In this document: piece by piece, positions 8,696 to 17,097 of the stretch | How the letters are laid out: each line of letters opens with the position of its first letter | Position numbering within the stretch: the first letter of the stretch is position 1 | From: Paenibacillus rhizovicinus | GTDB lineage: Bacteria > Bacillota > Bacilli > Paenibacillales > Paenibacillaceae | Direction of reading: 5' to 3' | Length of the DNA: 64,000 bases | Assembly (NCBI RefSeq): GCF_010365285.1 | Contig: NZ_CP048286.1 | Span: 6,312,001 to 6,376,000 of the forward strand | Position numbers and translations under genes: made by a program | Notes under the pieces: model-generated | The model's input: the letters and a program-made list of their open reading frames with translations, nothing else | Told to the model about the DNA's origin: nothing | The model's database searches: none

Positions 8696-8746
8696 AGCGC
8701 CGAAGAAGCGCCGGATCAGCCATGGGGCTGCTTCGGCGCTTCTTTA
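8696..8746 (+). terminator. Rho-independent terminator after the PhyH-HEAT gene
   Basis: Arms 8696-8705 and 8731-8740 pair perfectly over 10 bp, with further internal pairing, followed by TCTTTATTT. Confidence 0.75.
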
Positions 8747-8787
8747 TTTGGCGCCAGCAGGTGTGGTTCGCCGCCCGCGCCGCTGCG

Positions 8788-8817
8788 TTGACAGTCTACA
8801 AACCTCAGTGCTATATT
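8788..8817 (+). promoter_or_regulatory. Sigma-A promoter of the LacI-family gene
   Basis: Perfect TTGACA (8788-8793), an 18-bp spacer and TATATT (8812-8817) lie 39 bp before the start. Confidence 0.7.
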
Positions 8818-8856
8818 CATGTGAAACTACGACTAGACTGAGGAAGATTTTAATAT

Positions 8857-9846
8857 ATGGCGACAATACGAGATGTTAGTAAACTGGCGGGCGTGTCCGT
8901 CGCGACGGTGTCGCGCGTGCTGAACCGAAGCGGTTATGTGGGCGCCGCAACAGAAGCAAAGGTGACCGCTGCGATGGAGGCGCTCAGCTATAAGCCGAGC
9001 GAGACCGCGCGCAGCCTAGCCGGCAAACAATCGTCCATGATCGCGCTCATGGTACCGGATTTGCTGAATCCGTTCTTCCCGGAGCTTGCGCTGGCGATTG
9101 AAACCTGCGCTAGCGCGTACGGCTATACGGTCATCCTTTGCAATTCCAATAATGACGCGGAGAAGGAACGGAAATTGTTCGACTTGCTGGTTCATAAGCG
9201 GGTCGACGGACTGATCCTGTCCTCGTACACCGCGACGCCGAAGCAAATCATCGCCTTGCAGGATCGGGGAATTCCGGTCGTCGTTGTCGACAACGGCTTT
9301 CCCGGTCAGCCGATTCTGTCGTTGATTGCAAGAAACCGGGAAGGGGCGCGGGAAGCCGTCCGCCATTTGCTGAAGCAAGGCTGCAGCAAAATCGGACATC
9401 TCAGCGGTCCGGCCGACGTAACGGCGGCTCGCGACAGAAGGCAGGGATACGCGGATGAATGCGCGGCCCTGCCTTGGTTTTCGTCTTCGCTGATCGAGCA
9501 GGGGGATTTTCAGGCGGAGGGCGGCTATGATGCCGCTAAACGGCTGCTTGACCGGGAGCCGGGCATCGACGGCATCTTCGCCGGCAACGACGCGATGGCC
9601 ATCGGGGCGCTAAAGCTGCTTCATGAACGCGGCAGCCGGGTGCCTGATGATATGCGGGTCATCGGTTTTGACGGCATTCGCGTGCCGATGGTCGTGCCGG
9701 AGCTGTCCACCATGGTGCAGCCGATCTACGAGATGGGCGAACAGGCGATGCAGCAGCTGCATCGCCTGATTGGCGGTGAAGACGTGAAACGCGAGACGAT
9801 CGAGCTGAACACGTCACTGCTCGTACGGCGCTCGAGCAGCCGTTAA
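8857..9846 (+). CDS. LacI/RbsR-family transcriptional regulator
   Basis: 329 residues. The LacI helix-turn-helix and hinge are at 1-60 (MATIRDVSKLAGVSVATVSR, then VLNRSGYVGAATEAKVTAAM). The periplasmic-binding-protein-like effector domain follows (MIALMVPDLLNPFFPELALA; RVDGLILSSYT; GIFAGNDAMAIGALKLLHER; VIGFDGIRVPMVVPELSTM). It is convergent with ribokinase, the two stop codons overlapping in the 4-bp sequence TTAA at 9843-9846. A LacI-type dyad lies in the ribokinase promoter, so this is probably the ribose (or related pentose) repressor of that gene. No transporter genes are nearby. Confidence 0.93.
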   Translation: MATIRDVSKLAGVSVATVSRVLNRSGYVGAATEAKVTAAMEALSYKPSETARSLAGKQSSMIALMVPDLLNPFFPELALAIETCASAYGYTVILCNSNNDAEKERKLFDLLVHKRVDGLILSSYTATPKQIIALQDRGIPVVVVDNGFPGQPILSLIARNREGAREAVRHLLKQGCSKIGHLSGPADVTAARDRRQGYADECAALPWFSSSLIEQGDFQAEGGYDAAKRLLDREPGIDGIFAGNDAMAIGALKLLHERGSRVPDDMRVIGFDGIRVPMVVPELSTMVQPIYEMGEQAMQQLHRLIGGEDVKRETIELNTSLLVRRSSSR

Positions 9847-10757
9847 GCTTGCTCCAAATCGGTCATCGACGGCATGCCGTCCTGCGCGCCGAAGACGGTG
9901 ACGGAATGCGATGCGGCCTTCACGGCAAGCGGCAGCGTCCGTTCCAGGTCCCAGCCCGAGGCGAGTCCGAAGCAGAGCGCGGCGTTGAATGAATCGCCCG
10001 CGCCCGTCGTGTCGACAACGCTGACGATCGGAGCGGGAACGGTAACGATTTGGTCGCCGGCGAGGCAGGAGATGCCGTGCTTGCCCCGCGTAACGATCAG
10101 CGTCTGCTGCGGGAAGCGCTTCTTCCATTCGTGCATTTGCTGGAATAGCGCTTCTTCGGTTTCGGCAGAGGCGCCGCAGAAAAATTCGAATTCCGTTTCG
10201 TTCGGCGTGAAATAGTCGCCAAGTCCGATCTGTTCGTCCGTCAGCGCCGCGGCGGGAGCAGGGTTGACGATGGTACGCACGCCGGCTTCGCGGGCGATGC
10301 GAAGCGCTGTTTCCACGGCCGGCAGCGGAATTTCGAGCTGGACGATCAGCGCATCGGCTCCGGAGATGATGGAAGTGAGCGCCTGGATTTGATCCGGCGT
10401 GCATTTCCCGTTCGCGCCGGGCACGACAACGATGCAATTGTCGCCCTCCGTGTGGAGGATGGTAGCTGTGCCGGTAGGGACGTCAGCCAGAACGGCTATC
10501 GTCTCTGTGCCGACGCCGAATCCGTTCATCCGATCAAGAATTTGCGCGCCGAAGCCATCGTCCCCGACAGCGCCGATCATGCTGACGTCCGCGCCGAGCT
10601 TGGCGCAGCCTACCGCCTGATTGGCGCCTTTTCCCCCGGATATGTAATGAATGTCGTCTCCTTGCATCGATTCGCCCATTCGCGGCATGCGCTGCATGGT
10701 AATGACAAGATCCATGTTCAAGCTGCCGACTACGGCGATGCGCGGTTTGCGCGTCAT
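9843..10757 (-). CDS. rbsK: Ribokinase (PfkB family)
   Basis: 304 residues. It phosphorylates ribose to ribose 5-phosphate with ATP in the cytoplasm. Family signatures are VVGSLNMDLVITMQRMPRMG at the N-terminus, GGKGANQAVGCAKLGA (sugar site) and DTTGAGDSFNAALCFGLASG (anion hole with the catalytic Asp). ATG 10757 is preferred over ATG 10766 because AAAGG lies 9 nt upstream of the former and touches the latter. The promoter carries a LacI-type operator. The gene faces the LacI gene tail to tail. The usual rbsD and rbsACB genes are absent here, so uptake must be encoded elsewhere. Confidence 0.92.
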   Translation of the reverse strand: MTRKPRIAVVGSLNMDLVITMQRMPRMGESMQGDDIHYISGGKGANQAVGCAKLGADVSMIGAVGDDGFGAQILDRMNGFGVGTETIAVLADVPTGTATILHTEGDNCIVVVPGANGKCTPDQIQALTSIISGADALIVQLEIPLPAVETALRIAREAGVRTIVNPAPAAALTDEQIGLGDYFTPNETEFEFFCGASAETEEALFQQMHEWKKRFPQQTLIVTRGKHGISCLAGDQIVTVPAPIVSVVDTTGAGDSFNAALCFGLASGWDLERTLPLAVKAASHSVTVFGAQDGMPSMTDLEQA

Positions 10758-10780
10758 GAGAATCATCCTTTGTGTATATG

Positions 10781-10800
10781 ATGTGGTACCGGTTACATAT
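10781..10800. promoter_or_regulatory. LacI-family operator in the rbsK promoter
   Basis: A dyad centred on ACCGGT (centre 10790/10791), with flanks ATGTGGT and TACATAT, pairs at 14 of 20 positions. The central CG is typical of LacI-family operators. It sits just downstream of the -10 on the minus strand, where bound repressor would block initiation or early elongation. Confidence 0.7.
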
Positions 10801-10813
10801 GGATTGCATTCCG

Positions 10814-10843
10814 ACTATACCACGACTCAAAAATGACCGTCAA
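10814..10843 (-). promoter_or_regulatory. Sigma-A promoter of rbsK
   Basis: On the minus strand, TTGACG (10843-10838), an 18-bp spacer and TATAGT (10819-10814). Confidence 0.7.
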
Positions 10844-10936
10844 TGATGGAATGTCCGCTATCGCGCCCGCCGAATCGCCAACCGAACCGCCGTTATACCG
10901 CCTAGGTAAATGACGATCGATCCTTCACAAGACAAC

Positions 10937-10965
10937 AAAAAAAAGCCCGAGCAGCGCTCGAGGCT
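10937..10965 (-). terminator. Terminator of the tRNA operon
   Basis: On the minus strand AGCC-T-CGAGC pairs with GCTCGGGCT and is followed by eight U (A-run at 10937-10944). It lies 38 bp beyond the tRNA-Pro 3' end. Confidence 0.85.
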
Positions 10966-11002
10966 TCTTGATAATTCCGATTCATCGGATAATAATTGAG
11001 AA

Positions 11003-11079
11003 TGGTCGGGACGACACGATTTGAACATGCGACCCCCTGGTCCCAAACCAGGTGCTCTACCAAGCTGAGCTACGTCCCG
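11003..11079 (-). tRNA. tRNA-Pro (anticodon TGG)
   Basis: 77 nt including an encoded CCA. The acceptor stem CGGGACG pairs with CGTCCCG, the D-loop and T-loop consensus (GTTCAAATC) are present, and the anticodon loop TTTGGGA gives UGG. It is the second gene of a two-tRNA transcript. Confidence 0.96.
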
Positions 11080-11088
11080 AGATGAAGA

Positions 11089-11164
<76 letters not shown>

Positions 11165-11257
11165 AATTGTGCGTTCTGAACACAAAAAGTATCTTATCAT
11201 AACCTTCAAAAAAGATGCAAGTCCTTTTTAAAATTTTGATAAATAGGATCATTAGAA

Positions 11258-11794
11258 TTACATTGACTTACGTAATAGCTTGCGAAACGACCACTTCGCA
11301 GGCGGGGATGTGACCAAGGCGCTCGAGGCGGCCAGTTTCTCGTTTTGCCAGCGCAATTGGCCGTTTTCGTCAATGGAGAAACCGAATTTACCATAGAAAT
11401 GGCGCAATCGCTCCGCGTGTTCCTTGTGTTCGGCATGCTGTATGCGGCCGTCGATATAGGCGATGCCTTCGCGTTCGGCAAGCAGCAGAAGCTGGCGGAG
11501 CATGATGGAGCCAAAGCCGCGGTTGATTTTGTCGCCGAGGATCCGGACGTATTGGAGGTACCAGGCTTTGATAGGCAAACCCTCGATTGGCGTTACATGA
11601 AGGGATAAGTCGTTCACATACCGTTTCGTCGCTATCCCTCCGGCATACAGAATACGGGCATGAATATCGAAGCGTCCGACAGGCGAATAAAGAATGACTG
11701 TATCTCCGTATTTCGTCTCGGCGATGCCGTGCACGCAGCAACCGTCCGAACGTAGGAGCTCGAGGTGGGTTTCAATCCGTGTATCCGATACCAA
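11258..11794 (-). CDS. GNAT-family N-acetyltransferase-like protein
   Basis: 178 residues from TTG 11794, chosen because GGGAGG lies 8 nt upstream; a longer form from TTG 11836 has no visible RBS. The acetyl-CoA-binding motif A region is about residues 95-120 (GDKINRGFGSIMLRQLLLLA), followed by RLRHFYGKFGFSID, the typical GNAT C-terminal beta-bulge and helix. The N-terminal 80 residues are not recognised. It is probably a small-molecule or protein acetyltransferase of unknown substrate. It is divergent from pspA and separated from it by about 440 bp. Confidence 0.7.
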   Translation of the reverse strand: MVSDTRIETHLELLRSDGCCVHGIAETKYGDTVILYSPVGRFDIHARILYAGGIATKRYVNDLSLHVTPIEGLPIKAWYLQYVRILGDKINRGFGSIMLRQLLLLAEREGIAYIDGRIQHAEHKEHAERLRHFYGKFGFSIDENGQLRWQNEKLAASSALVTSPPAKWSFRKLLRKSM

Positions 11795-11836
11795 AGGGAT
11801 CAGCCTCCCGTAAGCGGAATATGGGGTCTTGACCAA

Positions 11837-12157
11837 GTCGCATTACCAGCTTATTACCCCATCCCGAATGAAATGCATACATGCGGCGGCTTCTGTTTTC
11901 TCGCCGTTCGGATCGTGCCAGAAACCGCTGCGATTTCTTATATTTCGTATATATGGGAGGCGGAAAGAAGATTCTATACCTGTTATGGACTTTCAAGGCG
12001 ATCGCGGATCAGCGGTGTACGGGCAGCAATTCATGCCTGACGGAAAGCTCTTTTCTTGCTTCCGCTCTTTATGGTAGATTAAGGTTAATAGGTCCGGGGC
12101 ATGAACGCTCGCGGAATTCACAGCAAGGGTCGAATTGAAAAAAAGCTCATTATTTTT
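11837..12157. other. Intergenic stretch between the GNAT gene and pspA
   Basis: Short overlapping open frames here lack ribosome binding sites and recognisable products. Apart from the pspA promoter at its right end (12158-12186), I see no structured RNA or repeat. Confidence 0.5.
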
Positions 12158-12186
12158 TGAAACGCAATTCGTTCTTGCGCCGTATT
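12158..12186 (+). promoter_or_regulatory. ECF sigma (sigma-W-like) promoter of the pspA cluster
   Basis: TGAAAC (12158-12163), a 17-bp spacer and CGTATT (12181-12186) match the sigma-W type TGAAAC-N16/17-CGTA promoter. The predicted start is near 12192, 45 nt before the pspA ATG. Confidence 0.75.
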
Positions 12187-12236
12187 AGGTAGCATGAACG
12201 CTGACGAACAGCACAATATCGAGGAGGAAACAAACC

Positions 12237-12908
12237 ATGTCCGTATTTAAACGATTGCGCGACCTCACATTATCGAACGTATATTCCCTGATCGAGAAAG
12301 CCGAAGATCCGATCAAACTGACGGACCAATATATCCGCGACATGACAGAAGATTTGGAAGACGCCGAGAAAGCGGTAGCCGCTCAAATCGCCATCGAGAA
12401 ACGGTTCAAGCAGCTGTACGAAGAGCAGGACGCACTGGTTCAGAAGCGTAACGAACAAGCGCACACGGCGGCTTCCTTGCAAAACATGGATCTTGCGAGA
12501 CGCGCGCTGGAAGAGAAGAAAGCCGCTGAGCAGAAGCGCGACGAGTACAAAACGAGCTACGACACCAATAAGGCGTCCGCCGATAATCTTCGTGCGAAGC
12601 TCACTGAAATGCGCAACCAGCTGACGGAAATGAAAAACAAACGCGAAACGCTCGTAGCGCGTTACAAAGCGGCCAAAGCACAAGCGGAGATCAACAAAGC
12701 GATGACGGGCTTCAGCTCCGACACGGCGATGTCCGGGTTGAAACGCATGGAAGAGAAAATGCTGCAAGCCGAGGCGCAGGCCGAAGCAAGCAATGAAATG
12801 AACAGCAAAGGCAAATCGCTGGACGACGAATTCGAATCGCTCGGCACGAATAAAGCCGTCGACGACGAATTGGCTGCGCTGATGAAACAATACGAGAAAA
12901 AAGAATAA
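12237..12908 (+). CDS. PspA/IM30 family membrane-stress protein
   Basis: 223 residues, nearly all predicted coiled-coil helix, the PspA/LiaH/Vipp1 architecture. The N-terminal amphipathic helix MSVFKRLRDLTLSNVYSLIE and the motif EDPIKLTDQYIRDMTEDLED are characteristic. These proteins assemble into ESCRT-III-like rings or rods on the inner face of the membrane and protect it under stress. RBS GAGGAGG is at about 12223. It lies behind an ECF-type promoter and ahead of DUF350, DUF4178 and DUF4247 genes, a known neighbourhood of PspA homologues in Bacilli. It is closer in context to YdjF of B. subtilis than to LiaH. Confidence 0.92.
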   Translation: MSVFKRLRDLTLSNVYSLIEKAEDPIKLTDQYIRDMTEDLEDAEKAVAAQIAIEKRFKQLYEEQDALVQKRNEQAHTAASLQNMDLARRALEEKKAAEQKRDEYKTSYDTNKASADNLRAKLTEMRNQLTEMKNKRETLVARYKAAKAQAEINKAMTGFSSDTAMSGLKRMEEKMLQAEAQAEASNEMNSKGKSLDDEFESLGTNKAVDDELAALMKQYEKKE

Positions 12909-12958
12909 GCTCGTAGCAAACGACTTATAAATATCCTCAGCTGCTAGTGAAGGGAAAG

Positions 12959-13020
12959 AACGTCTGCCGGCATGGATCGCAAGCGAATGCGCCGCCTCCA
13001 TCCGCCCAAGGACGTTTTTT
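12959..13020 (+). terminator. Possible attenuator/terminator between pspA and DUF350
   Basis: AACGTC (12959) pairs with GACGTT (13011), enclosing an inner ATGGA/TCCAT stem, followed by six T. It could reduce read-through, so that PspA is made in excess of the membrane proteins behind it. Confidence 0.5.
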
Positions 13021-13070
13021 CTTTGCCATGGCCCGGTTGCGGCAAATTTGACGATGGAGGCTTATTACGA

Positions 13071-13475
13071 ATGAATCTGGATGAGATGCTGGGCATTCTT
13101 GTTTGGACCGGAGCAGGCGCGGTGCTGCTGATCGTGCTGATGGTCATCGATTCGCTCTTTACCCGGTATAAAGATTTGGAAGAAATCAAGAAAGGCAATG
13201 TGGCGGTGACGACCCGCTTCATCATGAAACTGCTCGCGCAAGCCTACATCCTGTCGCGTTCGATCGCGACATCGGATGATCTCTGGGAAGCGCTGGCGGT
13301 ATCGGCGATTTCATTCGTTATTTTGCTGCTGATCGAAAGTCTCGTCGAATTCGTGCTGCGGGCAAGCGCGGGCTTGGATCTGACCGAGGGCACGAAGCAG
13401 AACCAGATCGCGCCGGCGCTGTTTACGGGTTCGCTGCATCTGGCGGGAGCGATGATCATCGGAGCTTGTCTGTAA
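13071..13475 (+). CDS. DUF350 family membrane protein
   Basis: 134 residues from ATG 13071, with GGAGG 10 nt upstream; an earlier in-frame ATG at 12972 lies inside the hairpin and lacks an RBS. Four predicted membrane segments (GILVWTGAGAVLLIVLMVID; ALAVSAISFVILLLIESLVE; ALFTGSLHLAGAMIIGACL; and an amphipathic FIMKLLAQAYILSRSIA) match the DUF350/UPF0719 family. The function is unknown. DUF350 genes are repeatedly found beside PspA and DUF4178 genes, suggesting a membrane partner in the same stress response. Confidence 0.8.
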   Translation: MNLDEMLGILVWTGAGAVLLIVLMVIDSLFTRYKDLEEIKKGNVAVTTRFIMKLLAQAYILSRSIATSDDLWEALAVSAISFVILLLIESLVEFVLRASAGLDLTEGTKQNQIAPALFTGSLHLAGAMIIGACL

Positions 13476-13530
13476 TCCGTCATGGACGAACGGTTTCAAG
13501 GTAACTATATAAGCATAAGGAGTAATCGCC

Positions 13531-14037
13531 ATGGGAATTTTCTCACGCATCAAAAACATTATCGCGAAGCCCGAGCCTCCCATCGTGGAGAAAAGCATGC
13601 TGACGATCGGCCCCGGCGACGTATGCGAAGTTTCATTGGTGACCTATCAGGTCGTCGGCAGACTGCAGAACCGCCAGCGCAATCTTGTCGTGCTTACGCT
13701 GCAGGACGGCTCCGCCATTCGCTATCTGACGATCGAAGAACGCGAACGCACGGTATATGCGCTGTATGAACCGATCGACGGCCGCTTGGATTCCGTGGAG
13801 GAAGTGCCGACGGTGCTTGAGCTCGACGATCGCACGTACCATCTTGAGGAGCAGTATTCCGGATTCGTCCTCGCGTCCGGGAAAACGCCGTTCGTGCAAG
13901 GCGGCGAGCAATATGTATGGCAGTACCAATCGGATGACCAGAAGCTGCTCCGGATAGAATGGCAGGACGGGCGCTTCATGCTGTACGAAGGAGAAGACGT
14001 GCTTCCTGCCGATGTCCGCGTTCTCCGCGGAACTTAA
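13531..14037 (+). CDS. DUF4178 family protein
   Basis: 168 residues, predicted mostly beta. It opens MGIFSRIKNIIAKPEPP and continues with LTIGPGDVCEVSLVTYQVVG, then IRYLTIEERERTVYALYEPI and QYVWQYQSDDQKLLRIEWQD, matching DUF4178. No signal peptide is visible, so it is probably cytoplasmic at the membrane face. The gene lies 55 bp after DUF350 and 16 bp before the DUF4247 lipoprotein gene. Its biochemical role is unknown; the context points to envelope stress. Confidence 0.8.
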   Translation: MGIFSRIKNIIAKPEPPIVEKSMLTIGPGDVCEVSLVTYQVVGRLQNRQRNLVVLTLQDGSAIRYLTIEERERTVYALYEPIDGRLDSVEEVPTVLELDDRTYHLEEQYSGFVLASGKTPFVQGGEQYVWQYQSDDQKLLRIEWQDGRFMLYEGEDVLPADVRVLRGT

Positions 14038-14053
14038 GGTGAGGAGGACAAGG

Positions 14054-14791
14054 ATGCGAAGCAAAGGGTCTTATTTACTTAAGTTACTGCTTGTCTTCAC
14101 GCTTATCTTCCCGCTTCTGGCGGCATGCGGCGTCAATCAGAAGTTCGAGGAGCAATATCCGCTCGAATCGGTAAACGGCAGCGGATCGAGCACTTCTTAT
14201 GTGTACCGCGCGGCGGGCGTGAGCGTGCCGGACGTTGCGAAGGCGCTCGCGGACAAGGAGAAGCCGCAGCAGGAATCGGCCGAAGCGAAGGATCGCATGT
14301 TCCTCGTCTACTCCGACCGCATCATTCATTTGCAGCAGGATACGGCCAAACCGGAAGATACGCTGATCGAAGTCGATTCGCAGGAATACGTTCGCAACAA
14401 CTACAGTTCGAGCTTCCTGCAAGGTTATTTGCTGGCCAGTTTCTTGAGCAATTTGTTCGATAACGGCCGCTATGGCCATGGGACATACCGGGGCTATGAC
14501 GACCGCGGAACGTACAAGCCGACGGGCGGCAGCTATCATGCGCCATCGGCCCAGGAGAAGAAAGCCGTTCCGCCGATGACGGTGACGCGTACCGGATCGA
14601 TTTTCAAACGGTCGAAGAACGCCGATTCATCGACCAAATCCGGTTCGGGCGGCGTGACGAGCAATCCGTCTAAAGGAAAGATCACCAAGGAACCCGGCAG
14701 CAGCAAGAAGTCGGGCAGCTGGCTGACGCCGCGTAAATCTTCGAAGCCGAAGACGCGAGTCGGATTCGGGAGGGTATCGAGGCGACGATGA
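14054..14791 (+). CDS. DUF4247 lipoprotein
   Basis: 245 residues from ATG 14054, with GAGGAGG just upstream. The lipobox LLAAC places the lipidated cysteine at residue 25. The DUF4247 core is about 30-150 (VPDVAKALADKEKP; RMFLVYSDRIIHLQQD; QEYVRNNYSSSFLQGYLLAS). The tail beyond residue 160 is Ser/Lys/Arg-rich and low complexity, ending RVGFGRVSRRR. It is probably anchored on the outer face of the membrane and completes the PspA-DUF350-DUF4178-DUF4247 set. In related clusters a polyamine synthase-like gene may follow; none is here. Confidence 0.8.
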   Translation: MRSKGSYLLKLLLVFTLIFPLLAACGVNQKFEEQYPLESVNGSGSSTSYVYRAAGVSVPDVAKALADKEKPQQESAEAKDRMFLVYSDRIIHLQQDTAKPEDTLIEVDSQEYVRNNYSSSFLQGYLLASFLSNLFDNGRYGHGTYRGYDDRGTYKPTGGSYHAPSAQEKKAVPPMTVTRTGSIFKRSKNADSSTKSGSGGVTSNPSKGKITKEPGSSKKSGSWLTPRKSSKPKTRVGFGRVSRRR

Positions 14792-14852
14792 CGGAGCCGG
14801 GGACGTCCGCAGGTAAGATATAGATCCGCAGGCAAGAATAAAGAATAAACGC

Positions 14853-14897
14853 AAGAACGGCGGCAGGGACCCATGAGTCATGCGCCGTTCTTTTTTT
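14853..14897 (+). terminator. Terminator ending the pspA cluster
   Basis: Arms 14853-14862 and 14883-14892 pair perfectly over 10 bp, with a T-run at 14891-14897. Confidence 0.88.
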
Positions 14898-14936
14898 GCG
14901 TCCTATGCGAGGATTACGCTTTAAGCGGCTGTGCGC

Positions 14937-14965
14937 TTGAGGTATGATGGGATAGTCATTATTTT
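14937..14965 (+). promoter_or_regulatory. Probable promoter of the LplT-like gene
   Basis: TTGAGG (14937-14942), a 17-bp spacer and TATTTT (14960-14965), 35 bp before the start codon. Confidence 0.5.
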
Positions 14966-15000
14966 CGGCTGAAGGCTGTACATAGGGAAGGAGATTAACG

Positions 15001-16215
15001 ATGAAACGCATGCTGTCGCCGCTGAATACGGTCGTGCTTACGCAATTCCTGAGCGCATTCGCGGATAATTTGAATTTTTTCTTGATCGTGGGCATGGTGA
15101 AACGCCAAGGCGTGGACAACCCGGATATCGCGGTGAATTACATCCAAATCGCTTTTCTGGCCGCGTACGTCGTACTCGCTCCGATCGTTGGCGCTTTCGC
15201 CGACAAGAAAGCAAAGTCGAACGTATTGCTGCTCGGCAACGCGCTTAAAGCAGTCGGCATCGCCATGCTGCTGTTCGGACTGCCTCCGGCGCTCTGCTAT
15301 GTGTTCGTCGGCATCGGCGCAGTCGTTTATTCGCCAGGTAAATACGGCATTCTGACCGAGCTTACGAGCACGGAGGATGAACTGCTGCGGGCCAACGCGA
15401 AAGTGGAGGGATCGACCATATTGGCGATCTTGCTCGGCACGGTCGCCGGAGGTTTCCTCGCTCAAAATTCCGACATGCCGGCAATCCTCACCTGCCTTGT
15501 CGTCTATCTGCTGTCGTTATTGATGACGCTTGTTATCCCGGCGCGGTCAGGCAATGCCGAGCTGCGTTACGGGAAAGAAGCGATGCAGTTTCTGCGCGAT
15601 TTCGGCACGATGTTCAGGAACCCGCGCGCAAGGTTCTCGCTCATCGGCACCGGTTCATTCTGGCTGACGGCGGCGGTACTGCGTATTGCGCTGATCGCTT
15701 GGCTGCCGCTCAACCTTGGCATCACGGACACGGACCAACAGTCGATGATGATCGGCATTACCGCGATCGGAGTCGTCGTGAGCGCCTTCCTGACGCCGAA
15801 GCTGGTACCGGCAGGCAAGCTGCACCGGGCATTCTTCTACGGTTTGTTCATGGTCGCGTCCGTCATGCTGGCTACGATGACGTACGTGCTCTGGTTGACC
15901 ATTATTTTGCTGTTCATGATCGGACTCTTCGGCGGCATCTTCGTCATCCCGCTCAACACGATGCTGCAGGAGGAAGGGAAGTCGACGATCGGTTCGGGCA
16001 AAACGATCGCCGTTCAAAATTTCAGCGAGAACATTTTGACGGTGTCCGGATTGTTGATCTATCTGACCCTTGCCCAAATGGACGTTTCCGTCAACGGCTC
16101 CGTCATCGGAATTGGACTGATCCTGCTTCTGTTCATTCTGTTCCTGGCGACGCAGCTGCCAGGCATTACGGGCAAGAAGCGGAACCGCGGCGAGGACCGG
16201 AAACAAGTATCTTAG
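15001..16215 (+). CDS. lplT: LplT-like lysophospholipid transporter (MFS)
   Basis: 404 residues, with about 12 predicted membrane helices. LplT-type features are the N-terminal LNTVVLTQFLSAFADNLNFF, the helix 2-3 loop GAFADKKAKSNVLLLGNALK, and YSPGKYGILTELTSTEDELL followed by RANAKVEGSTI. E. coli LplT flips lysophospholipids inward for re-acylation by Aas. No acyltransferase gene is next to it here, which leaves the substrate open. RBS AAGGAG precedes ATG 15001. It is followed by an independent kinase-like gene after 60 bp with no obvious terminator. Confidence 0.85.
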   Translation: MKRMLSPLNTVVLTQFLSAFADNLNFFLIVGMVKRQGVDNPDIAVNYIQIAFLAAYVVLAPIVGAFADKKAKSNVLLLGNALKAVGIAMLLFGLPPALCYVFVGIGAVVYSPGKYGILTELTSTEDELLRANAKVEGSTILAILLGTVAGGFLAQNSDMPAILTCLVVYLLSLLMTLVIPARSGNAELRYGKEAMQFLRDFGTMFRNPRARFSLIGTGSFWLTAAVLRIALIAWLPLNLGITDTDQQSMMIGITAIGVVVSAFLTPKLVPAGKLHRAFFYGLFMVASVMLATMTYVLWLTIILLFMIGLFGGIFVIPLNTMLQEEGKSTIGSGKTIAVQNFSENILTVSGLLIYLTLAQMDVSVNGSVIGIGLILLLFILFLATQLPGITGKKRNRGEDRKQVS

Positions 16216-16275
16216 CGCGATTCGACGTCATCGGAATGGTCCGTGTCCGTATCGGTTGATGCCGGAGAAGTTCAG

Positions 16276-17097
16276 ATGAGACGCTATGAAAAGGCGGGCG
16301 AGAAGATGGAGATGATGAAGGCAGCCGACATACCGTTAGCGATTCTGGATCTGATTGGCCCCGTCAATGACGTTCGGCAGCCAAAGCAGGGTCACACCTC
16401 GACGGTGGGGCATGTCATTGCCAAGGAAGGCGAATTTATCGTGAAGCGATGCGACCGCCCGCCTTATCGCGATTGGCTGAGGAAGGAACATCGGAATCTG
16501 CTGCTGCTGCAATCATCCGGCTTGCCGGTTCCCCGCGTTCTTTCCTTCTGCGATGAAGACGAATCTGGCGCAAGCTGGCTCGTTACCTCTTATATAGAAG
16601 GGATTCGGCTGCGCGAGTTTCTTGCATGGGAGAAGAGCGCGGCGAAGCGGGAGCGGGCGATCCATAGTTATGGCGCCTTCCTGCGAGCGATCCACGTGGC
16701 GGCACCTCCGGCCGAGCTGGCGGGCCAAGACGATTGGCTGGGCGAGATGCTGCGGCAGTCGGCCTTTGACCTGGCGCATTACGAGGTGGATGGAACGGCT
16801 GATTTGCTGGAGGAATTGAGATGGGCTCGCCCCGCGCCGGTGACGAACACGCTTATTCATGGCGATTTCACGATCGATAACGTGCTTGTTTGCCAAGATG
16901 CCGTAGTCGGCGCAATCGACTGGGGCGGCGCTGCTGTCGGCGATCCGAGATACGATATCGCGCTGGCCATCAGACCGAAGACGAATGCGTTCGAACAAGC
17001 TGCGGATATCGAGCTGTTCTATGAAGCTTTCGGTCTGAGACGGATCAGCGAGCAGGAATACAATTATTTCGAAGGCGGACTGTATGCGTTCTTTTAA
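16276..17097 (+). CDS. Aminoglycoside phosphotransferase (APH)-family kinase
   Basis: 273 residues from ATG 16276, chosen because GGAGAAG lies 5 nt upstream; later ATGs at 16306-16315 are also possible. The APH/choline kinase fold is shown by VIAKEGEFIVKRCDRP (ATP-site Lys), the Brenner motif HGDFTIDNVL (catalytic Asp, metal Asn) and IDWGGAAVGDPRYDIALAIR. The substrate is unknown: such enzymes act on aminoglycosides, macrolides, choline, homoserine or thioribose. Its end overlaps the following DUF4269 gene by 14 nt, so the two are probably translated together. Confidence 0.85.
   Translation: MRRYEKAGEKMEMMKAADIPLAILDLIGPVNDVRQPKQGHTSTVGHVIAKEGEFIVKRCDRPPYRDWLRKEHRNLLLLQSSGLPVPRVLSFCDEDESGASWLVTSYIEGIRLREFLAWEKSAAKRERAIHSYGAFLRAIHVAAPPAELAGQDDWLGEMLRQSAFDLAHYEVDGTADLLEELRWARPAPVTNTLIHGDFTIDNVLVCQDAVVGAIDWGGAAVGDPRYDIALAIRPKTNAFEQAADIELFYEAFGLRRISEQEYNYFEGGLYAFF

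Noticed and set aside
10858..11046. Possible 62-residue coding region on the minus strand
   Set aside because: It runs through the tRNA-Pro gene and its terminator.
11829..12138. Three short overlapping open frames upstream of pspA
   Set aside because: No ribosome binding sites, Arg/Cys-rich nonsense composition, and they overlap the region carrying the pspA promoter.
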